A stretch of 45,663 nt of DNA from Phascolomyces articulosus (GCA_025677815.1 JAIXMP010000076.1:1-45663), one strand, 5' to 3'. Positions 1 through 14,612 are shown, counted from the stretch's first letter. A program made the numbers and translations. Notes: generated by a model not told the origin, from the sequence alone.

Positions 1-2868
1 GGAGGTTTGAGTGTTCTACGACCATCTTCAGGGTTTGTTTCCTAAAAGATAAAAAAAAGACATATAGTGAATAACTAAGACAACAATATAGCAGTATGAA
101 GACAGAGAAAAAAAAGAGAGAGATTATTGTCAGATGTTTGTTTTCTTTTTTGACTTTACCTGTTGATAAAGCATGCGTTGTACATGATCCACAGTGATAA
201 GGTGTTCACGATACATGGTAATAACAATAGCATTCCATATTTGTGAACATAAAACTTTAGGTTTATATTTCATCTGAATATCGGATGTCGCTAACAATTT
301 GACAAATATACGTTTTGGCATGCAAGAAAAAATATTCCGCCAAGGAGACCATATAGAGATACCAAGATAAAAGGAGCGAGCCACAGAAAAAATGGTGTTC
401 CAGATAATGTACCATAAATAGGTATCTAAAAAGTATAACAAGAGATCCATAAAAAACATGAGCGCGAGTGTCATATCTGGCATGGCATGGCAAAGTCTTG
501 TTCCAATGATGCGATCACTGCAATTTTCAATATACATTCGGCTCATAACCTTGAGTGGATCTTTGAATGACAATGCCAAGAAAAAGTATGATTCGAGCAA
601 CTTGCAAGTAAAAACACAAATCCATAAGGCAATCGACATGATCCTATCAATTCGCTTGAGCGGTGGAAAATTGGCTGTGAAACGTCTACTCGCCAGCATC
701 GTTCGGGAATTATCTTTGCGGCGGACAAACAGATGTGCTGTGGGTGTAATTGCAAGAAACAAGGTTGTTGCGACGCTAATCAAAAGTTGAATGATAGCTA
801 CCAATTTGGAGATACCGCTTCGCCGATCGATAAATACACAATAAACTGTCGGTCCAGCATTGATTATCAATAGAATAAATAATATACCAATTCTACGTGT
901 GATTGTTTTTGTCGTCGACCATGTAAACGGTAGGTAGGAATATTCTGAGAAAGATCCAACAAGCATGATAAATACAGCAATCGCACCACCCAAAGCAACA
1001 ATGGACCATTGAACAGAAGCCTCTTGCTCGGCAATCTCCTTATCTTCATTAAGATATAAGGCAGGGGCGTTCGCGCTCACATAGTACCAAAACGATACAA
1101 TATGAATGATCCACACACGAGTAAAATTGATTGAGGCGTGCATCCATGTTCGTTTTTCTTTGTATGTCTTGCGTAAAGTCTTGGTCCAATCGACTTGCTT
1201 AAGAGCTGAATACCGCTCATGAGGTGGAAGACTATCTAGCGTGGTTTTTTTATCGGCAAGGAAAGTTCGGGTGATGCATGTAGGGTACCAAAAGAATTGA
1301 TTCACGTCATCATAACCAATAATTTTGTCATGATCTTTTTCGCGCTTTACCATACGACCATTGATGATTTCGTATATTTCATCGCGGAAAAAATTATAAA
1401 GTGGCGTTATCACGTTGTCCAAAAAGTCTCCTTCAGGTATATCAGCTGAGTTTCCTCTGTCTTCTGAAATTAGTGTTTCGGCATAATAATCACTAGCCAA
1501 CTTGAACAAAAAACATAACGTTTCAGGTGTGTAACGTACAACTGCGCTTTCACCCCAAATCAACAAGTATAGAGCAAGATCGCGTATCTTTTCCTCATTG
1601 GTCAGAGAACGCATACGCAGTTTCCATTGTTCTTCAGCATTCTCGAGACGCTTGGTATCGTCTTCTTCTTCTTCATCCTCAACGGGATGCTTCTTTTCAA
1701 TCTTGCCGTCAGCTTCATCCATGAGATCCATTTGAGCAGCAAAATACCATCGACGGTAATTAGCACCTTCACCACCAATGTAATCCGCATGGAGAGTGTC
1801 CAATGCTTGTTGAGGCTTCATGCGCGATGACCTTGAATCGAGCATAATCATGAGATGATCGAGCATGTTGCGTGCACTATCAGCCTGGAATCCAAACTTT
1901 TTAGCAATATCTTGGAACTGGGCTTCTATCTCGGTCAAGGTGGCAGGAATTGCATCCTCTGGACCCCAGGAAGAATAAGGAGCACTATCACTGTATCCAA
2001 GTAATGTATTTTTTGGTAATGTTGGATTGTTTTGAGGATCTTGCACAGATGTGTTGCTCTCGGTTAATAATTTGTTCTTAAACCGTTTGCTCTCTAATAA
2101 AGCGAGCATCGAATCGGCCGATGTTGCATAGCGCATATATCGTCCTTCATCACCAGATGCCAAATGTCCAAGAACATCGATGGTATATGCATCAGTATTT
2201 TGATTGTTACTGTTATTGATACTAGATGGAGGAGGATTTCGCTGATTGTTGTATTCATAATCATCATCAAAATGACTATTCGCTCGCCGACGTCGGTCGA
2301 TCCTCCGCCTTGGAGCACCTGAGAGATAGTTTGTTAATTATTTACATTCCACCTTCAAGTGATTATCTAACATTATCTAACGGAGACTTACTTTGTGCTA
2401 AAGGTGGTGTTGGATTAGGTGAGGAAGAATCAATTGATGAATGTGGTCGTGACATGCTATTTATTATAAATTTGTTTCAGTTAATCATACTGATATATAA
2501 AATGGATGCTCTGGTTTCCTTTTTAAGATAGAAAGGACAATGGAGATTTTTTTTTCAATAACATACTTTGCATAATAAGCTCGAATTTCTGGTAAATCGC
2601 CTTTAGATTGTGGTTGCTGATGTTGCAAAGTACCATCCTCTTCCTGTATAACACTTTGTTGTACATCGTGTAAACCTGATCGATGTGATCTCACAGTATC
2701 ATGGCTACTTTTTGGGCGATCAGCAGATCGACTTGTGCAAAGAACGGGTTCTGTTATGGGCTGTTCAGACTCTGGTTGTAACGATGGTGAGGATGGACGT
2801 TTGTTATTATTGTTATTATTACTACTACTACTACCACTATTATTATTATTATTATTATTATCGGACAT
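1..2868 (-). CDS. FKS1: 1,3-beta-glucan synthase (FKS/GSC family), N-terminal ~855 residues, truncated by the window edge
   Basis: Catalytic subunit of cell-wall 1,3-beta-glucan synthase, a plasma-membrane enzyme that polymerises glucose from UDP-glucose (family GT48). Exons inferred from GT-AG borders: 2868-2567, 2456-2392, 2318-160 and 41-1, joined in frame. The start is the ATG at 2868, which opens a low-complexity Asn/Ser tract. The FKS1 first domain lies around residues 360-480 (block NEEKIRDLALYLLIWGESA). It is followed by hydrophobic membrane segments from about residue 520 onward. The last exon begins ETNPEDGRRTLKPP, the position where yeast Fks proteins have the segment leading into the cytoplasmic catalytic region. 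That GT48 region is outside the window, so catalytic integrity cannot be judged. Several FKS paralogues are usual in fungi, so the symbol denotes the family. Head-to-head with the forkhead gene. Family assignment is very secure; exon 1-3 borders are inferred. Confidence 0.93.
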
Positions 2869-5264
2869 GTGTATAGATGTGGATATAAATGAAAGTTATT
2901 GTGATGGGCTGGAAAAGAAAAACGAGACGACAGCTGAATCCGTGATTTGAATAATAATGTTGATGCCAAGTCTCTCTCGAGTTCGTTTGCTCGCACTCGT
3001 TCTCGTTCTTTTCTCTCACTCTTAATTTTTAGTGTGGTATTCTTTTTTTTTTTTTACACGTTATAATTATATGGTATTAAGATGTAAAAAAAAAAAAGGA
3101 AAAGGAAAAAAAAAGAGACGTATAATAATATTGATGGTAGATTGATGTGTGTGTGTGTGTGTTGGTAGTAATTGTAGAGGGAGAGAGAGAATTATTTACA
3201 AAACGGAAAGAGTGGAAGAAGTGGATACGGGTAATTATTACATTTTGCAATAGTAGGTCGACGATGTAAACTACCCAACAAGTTATTTTTTTTTACTGTT
3301 TGCTAAAAAAAATAATGATGAATAGAGAATACAAATTCAAGTGTCGCCGGGAAAAAAAAAGATATTTCTTTATTTTTGGTTGTATTTTAAAGGTGAAGTA
3401 TGGAATCCCCAAAACAAGAATTGAATCTTTTCAGTTATTCATTCAATACTTCATTTTCATCATATTATCAAGCAGGTATATAGAATATTGGATATTAAAA
3501 ATACATGACTGTTGTTATATATATTCTCACTTTGATATATTATATATAGTGTATATGTAAGATATAACATGAAATTAGATGATAATGTTATTTTTTATAT
3601 ACAGCAATAAACATATAAATATTGTTTGTTGTTCATTATCATTTACTACAAAGAAACGATAAGAAAGCATGAATTAGAAGAAGAGAGAAAATGAAAAAGA
3701 GCCGAGCATGAATTATTAATTAATATCATATCATCCAGCACTTTTTTTTTTTATTTTAATTAACAAAAATGATTTTATCTACTCTTTCATATTTATTATG
3801 CTTCAAAATATACTTGACAACTATAAATATATAATTCTATTTAATTCTATATAAAGACCAAGTGCTTAGCAAATTCTTTAATAACAATAAATAATAATAA
3901 TAGTAACAATAACCATAACAATAAAAAAAAAGGCGGGGGAGATGGTTGATGAGTGATATGATGCGAAGCAAAAGAGCAGCAAAAAAAAAAGGAATAAAGA
4001 TTATAACTAATCTTGATTATTCTCCCCTTTTCCCCCAGTTTATTTTTATTTTTGTTGGTATGTAAAAAAAAAAAAAAAAAATACTTGTAGCATTCATTCA
4101 ATTAATAGTGCGCGATAAAGAAGTTGGTTGGTAACTATTCATTATTAGAATTTTTCTAGCAGTTGATATATATATTATTATATTACAACAAACCGATGAT
4201 AAGGTATTATTTAATAAGAAAGCTGCTACGCTATGTAGATATTATAGTGATTATAGTGATAAATTATTAGGTGGCGAACCTTGTTCCGAGGGTAAATTGG
4301 ACGATTCGTGAGGCAACAGCAGCATCAGATTAAAATAACAACAGGTGCGTTAGTAATATTATAGCTGATGCTGCAGACGAGACATCTCTCGTATGCATAA
4401 AACTGACAAGGAATATGCAAGTGAGTATGCAAAGTACAAACCACAGAAAATAAGAATGGAGCGGTGATCCGCCGCTAGAGGCTTTGTTTATGTGTTTCAG
4501 CTTTCTATTTCTATGCACAAGCCCCGATGAAAGACGAAAGTTCTATTTTATGCCCTTTTTTTATTGGGGGTGGGGGAAGATGGAGGAAGGGTGGAATAGT
4601 ATATCCTCTAGTAAAAAAAAGTATGGAGAGATTTAGTGTATTAGATTAAGTATATTTATATATGATGATAGGGTGATTATATCACTAAAATGATTATCAA
4701 ACCAAGTACAAGTTTACATGATATTATATATAGTAATAAAAGGAGGGGGAATGAAAAATATCATTTAAAACAGATAATCCTCCCATCGTCTGCTTAGGAC
4801 ACAAAACAAGTTTCGTCCTTTTTTTTCGCCATGTGAAAAGAAACGAAATGAAAAGAAAGGTTCCTGCCTAACTTTTATTAATATTAAGATGATGCTTAAT
4901 ATAACAAACTATAGATATGGACCTCCATCTACTTGCAAACAAGAATACTAATACGTAAGGATCATTAAGATGATATTGATGAATGATTTACAATAACTAT
5001 TATTGATGAAAAAGTACAAGAAACAGATACCAATTTTTTTTTATAATGAAGTTCACCTGACTCCAACCCCCCTTGCATGGATGGATTTCCGTGACGCCTT
5101 TGAATAAAAAGAGTGATGAGCATGCTTTTTTTTTTTGGTTACTTATAACGCGAGCTACCCATTCTTTTTACTTCTCTTTTTTTTTTCCTTTTTTCTTTCT
5201 CTCTTTTTTCTTCTTCTTTATCCATCTTTATTTTTTTTATACCATTGATCATAATAGTATTACT
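2869..5264. other. gene-free divergent intergenic region
   Basis: This 2.4-kb stretch separates the start codons of the glucan synthase (minus) and the forkhead factor (plus), so it should hold both promoters and 5' leaders. It is very AT-rich, with long A and T runs, a (TG)n tract near 3146-3162, GA-rich tracts near 3180-3190, and pyrimidine-rich tracts at 5170-5240 just upstream of the forkhead ATG. Open frames here (for example 3300-3560 and 3847-4101) are homopolymer-driven and not convincing. No RNA gene seen. Confidence 0.6.
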
Positions 5265-6948
<1,684 letters not shown>

Positions 6949-7316
6949 AAGCTTTCATGTATATCTTTATTTTTCTCTCTCTTTTTTTTAGTGTGTTGTA
7001 TAGCAATGAATTTATGTACACAGCCAAAAAAAACATACCACCCAATTCCTGATGTTGTAGTTTTTTTTTTTTCCTTTCTATTGTAAACCTTTTTTTTTCA
7101 CACACATGCACACCCTTCTCCCCTCATCACTATAGTACACATATACAAAAATCGCACGCACATATCTACATCATACATATAAAAAATGTATTCATTTTCT
7201 CTTTCTTGTTTGTCTTCTGTTTGTCATTATTATAATATATATACTCTATTCATCTTATATAAAACATAAAATATATATCACATTTGGTTTGTTGTAAATC
7301 GAAACGAGATTTATTT
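6949..7316. other. convergent intergenic spacer
   Basis: Holds the 3' ends of the forkhead gene and, from the other side, of the nuclease-helicase gene. T-rich and A-rich tracts, with AATATATA/ATAAAA-type sequences near 7230-7290 that could serve 3'-end formation. No gene seen. Confidence 0.5.
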
Positions 7317-10300
7317 TTATATTATCCAATCAATGATTGCATCACTTTTTTTAGCCCATTCTTGCACCATGCATACAAATCCCCATCCTTCTGCAGATTC
7401 TCGCTTTTCAAATATATCCAGTGCATGATTACCTTGTTGGTTGGGTAACGCCAAAATGTTATCTGTAGTAATAATGATAACCTTACAACTAAAATATAAT
7501 TTCATTAAGTTATTAATAAATGTCTCATTTCCTTTTCCATCATCATCAACGTCACCAGAGGGATACAAAAGAAAATAACGTTTACCGAGCACGCGATACC
7601 GTCACGTTCCACCGTTTAAAATCAAGTAAAAAGTCCACCTTTGTACGCGTGATTTCATTAAAGGTAAAACAAGCAAGAACTAATTCACATTCTTGTCCTT
7701 GCATTTTTTCAACAGTATTCACAATGACTTTGTTACAAAGAGTAGAATCATTTCGAAGCGAAAGAGCGTGTTCTACCGCAACACGTTGTCGATGATGAGG
7801 TGTTACAACCATTACTTTGATATGATTATCTTCTTTTTCTTCTTGTCTACTTAATCGTGCAGATAAATGCGTTTCAACTATTTCAGCAATAATATTGGCT
7901 TCCTTTTCAGTTTCTTCATCCAGGTCGTTTTTGTTAGTAAATTTAACATTCACTATTGTCAAGGCTTTTTTAGGATCTAATGCAGAACGGATGGTATCTA
8001 GCCTTTGAGATGGCGTAATACGAGTCCAATCATGTTTTAAACATAAGTTCGGATAGTGAGCCGCAAGGTCATTGCCGTAGATTTGTCGGAAAAACGAATT
8101 CAGTTCATCGTTCTGCGACCAAAAAAAAAAAAGTTAACCTTAATTTTTTTATTTGACACGCAGAACACACATATAACCACATTTACCATACGCCAATTAT
8201 CTTTAAGTTGGATTGTGTTAGGTCCGAAATCATGTTTAGTTCCTTTTTGTAATAAAAATTGTTGTGGAGAAATGGATTCATTGGATTCTGTACGCATCAA
8301 ACATTGCTGAATGGAACCAAATAATAAAGGTTCATTGGATGGAAGTTTTGGATATGAATTTTGTAATATAGGACCCAATTGCTATTTTAAAAAAAAATGA
8401 ATAACATGAAAATAGTAAAAAATGAATCATCTCTCTCCTTTTTTTTTTCTTTCTCTTTCCTAAAAGTGTTGTATATTTAACCAAACCTGGTTTAACCACT
8501 TTTTTTTTGCCCTTTTGTTTATATACCATGTGATCACCAGCGATAATCAGCCGTCCCTCCTTTGCATCAAGGCAATTGATAACAATAGCAGCATCTGGTA
8601 CAAGTAGCTATTATATATTAATTATTGAATAGGGTTATTTAGTCATTTAAAGCAGAGTTGACTATTCAATATTTATAGGAATAAAATATAACAACATGAA
8701 TTTCCCTTACCTGAGAACTTTCATCAATGATCATCATATCACAAGCTAACTTAAGCTTTGGTTTTTTTTGAACTTTATGCCAATCCCAAACGGTGCCGCC
8801 TATTACTACAGCCCCTTCCCTTGGCATATGTTTACTAATTTGATCAGCTTTGCAGTGAACTGCATCTCCTAAACCATCCGTTGCGCGATTGCCTGACGAG
8901 GAGGACTCCATATAAATGATGGTAAATAAGTTTTTGCTTGCTTGATGTCGTGTTTGTACCAATGCAATTCGCTTCAGTAGATTGATAATAGCATGACGAG
9001 TAAATGCAGTAACGCCTATGATGAAAGGTTTTCCATTCTTGTGATTATGCAGATGGGTAATATACCAATTGATAAATAAGGCTAAAAACTCTGTTTTACC
9101 AGATCCCTAAATAGCAATGATAAAGTTTTTGGTTAAATAGTCTCCCATCCTTTTTTTTTTCCTTTTTTCTATTTAAATAGATAAAAAAAATATATATAGA
9201 ATTTACCGGAGGACCCCAAACAATTTGTAATCGCTTCTTTATAATATTAGCAGATATGTCTTTTTGAGAAGGTGACATACTAAAATTATCTCGAAGTTTC
9301 AAAGCTGTGGCTCGAGCATCGGATGATAGTGGGTTTTCCGATCCTTCCGCTTCTCCGACCAACTTCTCTTCTGCCCAATTGTTCGGGTCTTGCATCATGT
9401 GCTATTACGCCAAGACATGCAAAGAGACATGCAAGGAAAAATATATGCTTTTAATCAAATATATACCTTTCTCTTGTTCCAATATTTATATCTAATTTTA
9501 CCTCAAATGGACTTGCTTCTTCCTGTTGGTCGATATGTAACAATGCATCCAATATCTTATCCGTGTTGAAATCAATATATCTTTTATAAATTCGATAGCA
9601 TTTGCCCTTTTTAAGATTCAGGTCTTTCAAATAACCAGTTAATGCTAGACTAAATCCATGTTCGGCTACACGTTCTACATTGGCAGTAGTAACACCATCA
9701 ATATTACGTAATTTATTTCGATGCAAAAGGTCATTGAATTGAATTGCTTGAAGTATACCCTAATATTAAAGTAAAAAAAAATTAGAACCTGTAGTAGTGT
9801 ACTACTGCATATACATCTCTTTTATAGATCGTTATCCCCCATCTTTCATTTTTTTATATATATGCTACCTGACGAGTATCATCGACAACAATATATTCCT
9901 TTAATCCATTGATAACCAGCATATCCATTTGAATACGTAACGCTGCCCAAGAAGTTGATCGGTCTGGTATAACGTCAAACCACTTAAGCCAAGTTTCTTT
10001 TTTTCCATTGGAATGTCGAATGACCTCACTCCTCTGATATTCGATCCGCAAACTGGTTTTTCCAAAAGTTGACGCTAGATCCGACAATCTTTCAGACCGA
10101 ACATTCTCGCATCCCGAAACACACTCGAGTTTTTTAAAGAATGCCAATCGTCCAAGCAATCGAGACTTGAAGGGTTGCATATTAGGCCATGTAAAACACG
10201 TATTTTTCAAACAGTAAACGTTTGTAAACGTATCTTCTCTGTATTTTGTCGCCAATCCACGGTATTGATCCAAGATTTCTCGAAGCTGCTGGGTATGCGC

Positions 10301-12297
10301 AAAGAGATAGGTGGAAATAGTATCTTCTGCAAGCCATCGATCGTATAATCCTGCTTCATCAAGGAAGTAATCACCATCTACTGGATGGACGATTTCATCC
10401 TTTCCATCCTTCTCCTCGTTGACGTTTTTGTCGCACATCCAATGAAGTATATCAGCTAACGTGTAAAAACCTGGAACTCCCAAAGCTATGTTTTCTTGAA
10501 CGATCCGTTCCAAATCCACCAGGCGTGGCACAGTCACTTCATCAAAGTTGGTAGGAAAAGAAGATATACCGGGAATACCCAGAAGTTGCGTGTCCTGGAA
10601 GAGCACGAGAAGACATTCCATGGCCTTCTGTGCAATACCATCATCATTAACACTATTTTCCTCTCCTTTCTCTTCTTCACCGTCTTCTTGACTCGAAGCA
10701 ATTTCTTGCAAACATTTGCATAGTTGCATTTTCGCCTGATTGTTAGCTACATACAGCGTACAATATGAGTTACTGGTCTCCATACATGTAAGAACACGCA
10801 CTAAATTAGTAACCATGGATATAGCAAGTTTTTTGTAATCTAGCAATAATCGGCTGTGATAAACAACGGATCCAGCACAATCCAAATCCTTCAGTATAGT
10901 CCCAGTTGATGTGTAAACTCGAATTGAGTAGGCACATATGCGTCTATACATGGGATCATATGCGAATGAAATAAATATGTCATGGTCTGTTTTCTCGGCC
11001 AATGAGACTGTGTAATTCCCACGAAACTGTAATGATAAATGAAAGATACATTACAATGAATATATATGTATATGATGAGAGTATTTGTATTAATTATGAT
11101 GCTACCTGTGGTTTTTTCGTTTTATATGCTTCAATATATGGCAAAAATTCCGGATCTAACATCCAGTCTGGTACTGGTATACGTTGATCTTTGATTTTTA
11201 CTCCTTCCAATTGATTTGTCAAATCTTCAATATCCACTTGATCGTTTGAACTTGTATTTAAACCTTGAAACTGATCCACCATATTATCAATCTCATCATG
11301 ACCCAAAGTGCTATCAACAGGTATACTCGTTGATGCAGTGGTGGCTGTTTTGGTTTTTCGCAACGTCTTGACTTTATAATCGGTCATGTAGGCAACGGCA
11401 CCTGGTGTACCATAAGTTTCGCGACGACATATTTCTGTATAGTCACATGATTTACATTTTGTGTTATATAACCATTGAGGTTGATCTGACATGATAATCC
11501 CTGGTAATTCGACGGTATAAAAAAACTTCATTTTAGGCATCATGAGATCAATTCGAAAAGTTTCAGGTTCTTTTGGATTCGAAGGCAACCAAACTCCACC
11601 CACAGGGTCAATTTCGAGATTACGGATGTCCTTAATAATATATTCAAGAAGGTATGCGTAGGATGCAACTTGAAACTATATAAAATGATCATTGAGAGTT
11701 GAATACATACGATCGCTATCCTATTCTTTCTCTTCTTTTTTTTTGGGTAATACACTTTTTTTCATATACCTGATGATAAGAACCCATATGACGACTTGAT
11801 TTGGCATCAATAACAAATATCGTCCTTGTTTTGGTTGAAGGATCTTCTTTAATCCATAAGAAATCAGGTATAAATCGTTGAAGTCGATAACAACGACCAT
11901 CCCCATAATATGACTCGGGCATCTCAAAACTCAGTTGGTATAAGATTTGACCGACTCTAGCTTCGCGAAGTATTTGTCTGCTTTTTGATGTGGGTGTGTT
12001 GGTATGATCTACCACGATATCTGTACCAAGTTCCTCTAAAAGTTTTATTTCAAACTGATTGCCACGTTGTAAATGAGCTTCTGTAATCGCGTCTGTTGAA
12101 TGTTGTGTTTGTGTCTCATTGTCCTTATGCACTTTGTTTCCAGCACAAGTAGTTAACTTGACATGCTTTTCACAATGGTAATAAAAACTTGTAGCTAATT
12201 TGGATACTGCAATTCTTGGCCATTGCTGTTGTTGTGGTTCGGAATTTAGTATAGAATCATTGTCACATATATGTTGCGTATCTTCTACCACAGTCAT
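7317..12297 (-). CDS. Fe-S PD-(D/E)XK nuclease fused to SF1 (UPF1/Dna2-type) helicase, ten exons, 1359 residues
   Basis: Predicted DNA-processing enzyme. Exons: 12297-11770, 11675-11106, 11026-9869, 9759-9502, 9401-9207, 9106-8711, 8607-8527, 8381-8187, 8112-7586, 7488-7317. N-terminal RecB-like nuclease: Arg78-Gly79/Glu83, catalytic Asp145 (PDF), Asp164-x-Lys166 (DAKSS) and a following QVASYAYLL helix. Cys42 plus Cys250-x2-Cys253-x5-Cys259 match the four-cysteine Fe-S arrangement known in Dna2 and Cas4/AddB nucleases. A ~380-residue middle region (about 367-750) is unrecognised. C-terminal SF1 helicase: Walker A GPPGSGKT 901-908 (split by an intron), Walker B IIDESSQ 1029-1035, GDHMQLGP 1059-1066, and motif VI TVSRARCK around 1298-1305. 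The layout recalls the prokaryotic TM0106-type RecB-nuclease/helicase proteins as well as Dna2. Eight of nine introns are phase 0. Dna2 itself is possible, but the long middle region argues for a separate family. Confidence 0.85.
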
Positions 12298-12710
12298 GAT
12301 TCACTTTTTTTTTTGACACGATAATACGCCAAGAGAAATTAAAAAAAAGAGAGAAAGAGTTTTTGTGGTACAAGAAAAACGCAATTTCGGAGGAGCAGAT
12401 TTAAAAGATTTGGATTTCTCAACATTTTCATACCAAAAAAAAAAATGTTGTTTAGTTAGTTGTACCTTTATAAAGAAAAATGATGATATATTTACAATAA
12501 TAAAAACACAAGGCTATAATATGGGGAATACTTTACATAATAAAATGAATAATGAATGAAAAAAAAGAGTACAATATAAGGTTTTTAAATAAAATAGAAG
12601 CAAAAAAGATATGTTAATGTTATAGTAGAATGTTTGCGTATGTGTGAGTATATATAGTTATAAAGAAGCTTAAAGGGATAAAAAAAATTATTAAAAAATG
12701 GAGAAAGGGA
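12298..12710. other. tandem-gene spacer
   Basis: Spacer between the 5' end of the nuclease-helicase gene and the 3' end of the phosphate permease gene, both on the minus strand. It must hold the helicase promoter and the permease 3' UTR. A/T runs only; no gene seen. Confidence 0.5.
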
Positions 12711-14435
12711 TTATTTTGAAGATGACTTTTCAGCAGTGTTTTCAATAATGACAGATTCAGTTGAAACTGCATCACTAGGAATAACAGCTGCAGCTGGGGG
12801 TACATAATCTTCTTCAAAGACAGATAAATCCAAACCCTTGGATTCGGGAATCCAAAGAATAGTGACAATCATACCGAGGAACATAATACCAGCGAAAATA
12901 CCCAAAGTACCAGGCAAGAAGGCATGCTCACCAGGAGCACCTCCGATATCCACAAGAACGTTGAAAGCAAATGAGGCTAAAATGGCACCTGCCTTACCAG
13001 AAGCAGCAGAGATACCATGAGCAGAGGCACGCACCTTGGTAGGGAAGACTTCACCAGGAATGATAAATGTGGTACAGTTGGCACCAAAGTTTTGGAACAA
13101 TTGAGCAAGAGTGAAAATGAAAATGAAAGCAGGCATAGCATTATCACGTAATTGGTAGTAAGCGGCGGCGAGAATAGTAAAGAGAATAGTACAAGCAGCA
13201 AAGCCCATAATTTGAATAGGTCGACGACCCCAGCGTTCAATAAAGATAACAGTCAAATAGTAACCGGGAACTGAACCAAGACAGGTGATAATAATTTGAC
13301 CAACAGTATTAGCCCATAAGGTTTCGAATGGAGTAGACTTATGGGAGAAACCGATAGCTTCAAGAATGTATGTATTGTTCAAACCCAAACCGTAAAAAGC
13401 AATATCAAGCAAGAACCATGAAAGGGAAGTACCAAGCAAAACCTTGAAATGCTTCCATTGACCAAAGTAAGCACGGAATTCGGCCCAATGGCTACGTTGT
13501 TTGGTATCAACCTTGGTGTATTGACGAGCAAGTTCTTCAGATACTTCTTGACCCTTGGCAGCAGCAGCAGCTTCAACATCATGTTCAACATCCATAGCAT
13601 AACGAGGGGATTCAGGCATAGTGAAACGTAAATAGATAGTGGCAACGGCAGGAACAGCACCAAGACCAATACACAAACGCCAGACGTAGTCAAGGTTGAA
13701 TACATCAGCATTAATGGCACCCTTGAAGATGGCAAGAAGAATCAAAGTGACAATAGCAGCTGCAAGATTACCAATACCTTGCATAGAAAAGATGAGAGCC
13801 ATCATCATACCACGTCGACCTGTTGTACTCCATTCGGATGTAATTGTTGCACTCATAGGATAATCACCTAATTGATTAGTAAAAAAAAATGTATTAGTAT
13901 ATTTTGAAATGATAAAGATTACATGTCTAAATAAACAAATATAAAAATAATATTTACCACCAACACCAAAACCGAGAACAAGACGCCATAAACCAAGGAA
14001 TGCAATAGCAGAAACACCACGAACAGTAGAAGAAGCAGTAGCACAGTTAATTGTACCAAGAATAATGATCAACAATTCAAAACCGTAGATTTTACGACCC
14101 AAGATATCACCCATGAAACCAAAAAAGAGTTGACCAAAGAGTGTACCGACAGAAGTCATACCCTTCACAACACCTTCAATATCAGAAGGCATCTTGTTGT
14201 TTAAGTGAGGATAATAGACATAACCAAGCATAGGACTGACCAAATTGATGATAAAAATATCATAAGAATCAGTGAAGAAACCAGCACCTGCAGTAAGAAT
14301 GGTTCTGACAGTAAACCAGTTGAGCTTGCTACCGGCAGCACCATCATCCAGTTTTTCCAAACTCTTGAGTTTATTCTCTGCGGATTCAATACGTTCTTGT
14401 TCCAACACAGTAGGTTCGTTCGTTGACGATGCCAT
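12711..14435 (-). CDS. PHO84: high-affinity inorganic phosphate:H+ symporter, Pho84/PiPT-type MFS permease, 544 residues
   Basis: Plasma-membrane proton-coupled phosphate transporter of the major facilitator superfamily, PHS subfamily. Exons 14435-13958 and 13867-12711, with a 90-base intron inside the signature: Gly160 is split and followed by DYPMSATITSEW. The length matches the family (about 520-590). Twelve hydrophobic segments are split 6+6 by a charged central loop near QVSEELARQYTKVDTKQRS. Residues equivalent to the phosphate site described for the Piriformospora transporter are visible: Asp-Tyr in GGDYP, Gln in SMQGIGN, Trp/Asp/Tyr in SWFLLDIAFYG, Asn in FGANCTTF and Lys in ASGKAGAI. 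The N-terminal segment has TDSYDIFIINL. Starvation-induced expression is the family norm. An upstream TATA-like element and two AACGTG motifs are listed separately. Family assignment is secure; orthology to a named yeast gene is approximate. Confidence 0.95.
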   Translation of the reverse strand: MASSTNEPTVLEQERIESAENKLKSLEKLDDGAAGSKLNWFTVRTILTAGAGFFTDSYDIFIINLVSPMLGYVYYPHLNNKMPSDIEGVVKGMTSVGTLFGQLFFGFMGDILGRKIYGFELLIIILGTINCATASSTVRGVSAIAFLGLWRLVLGFGVGGKYYFYICLFRHVIFIISKYTNTFFFTNQLGDYPMSATITSEWSTTGRRGMMMALIFSMQGIGNLAAAIVTLILLAIFKGAINADVFNLDYVWRLCIGLGAVPAVATIYLRFTMPESPRYAMDVEHDVEAAAAAKGQEVSEELARQYTKVDTKQRSHWAEFRAYFGQWKHFKVLLGTSLSWFLLDIAFYGLGLNNTYILEAIGFSHKSTPFETLWANTVGQIIITCLGSVPGYYLTVIFIERWGRRPIQIMGFAACTILFTILAAAYYQLRDNAMPAFIFIFTLAQLFQNFGANCTTFIIPGEVFPTKVRASAHGISAASGKAGAILASFAFNVLVDIGGAPGEHAFLPGTLGIFAGIMFLGMIVTILWIPESKGLDLSVFEEDYVPPAAAVIPSDAVSTESVIIENTAEKSSSK

Positions 14436-14612
14436 GATTTCAAAAGTATATATATGTTATAGTAAGTATTATTATTATTGTTTAAAAAGGTTATTAATGG
14501 CTTTTTTTTTTTTTTACCCAAGTTAGGGTTATATAGAAAATCAAGAAGAAGAAGAAAGTGAAGAAGGGTTGTTGAAAAGAAACAAATAAGGAACAAAAAG
14601 ATAAATGACTCT

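Noticed and set aside
2094..2318. 74-codon frame overlapping the 5' part of the glucan synthase
   Set aside because: Shadow of exon 3 in another frame; the real exon continues upstream to 2318 in the glucan synthase frame.
4230..4330. Slightly GC-richer patch considered for a tRNA or other structured RNA
   Set aside because: No A-box/B-box pair and no cloverleaf could be drawn.
5073..5264. N-terminal extension of the forkhead frame to 5073
   Set aside because: It translates pyrimidine tracts into Phe runs; the ATG at 5265 starts the protein-like sequence.
7489..7585. Apparent frameshift in the helicase between TVSRAR and the C-terminal frame, with an in-frame TAA
   Set aside because: A 97-base GT-AG intron (7489-7585) joins Arg1303 to Cys1304 and restores the standard motif VI continuation SRARCKVIII. 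The overlapping open frame (GKRYFLLYPSGD) is intronic.
13868..13957. Uninterrupted reading through the permease intron (574-codon open frame)
   Set aside because: The inserted residues (Tyr/Phe/Lys-rich) break the GGDYP phosphate-transporter signature. Splicing at GTAAAT/TTAG restores it exactly.
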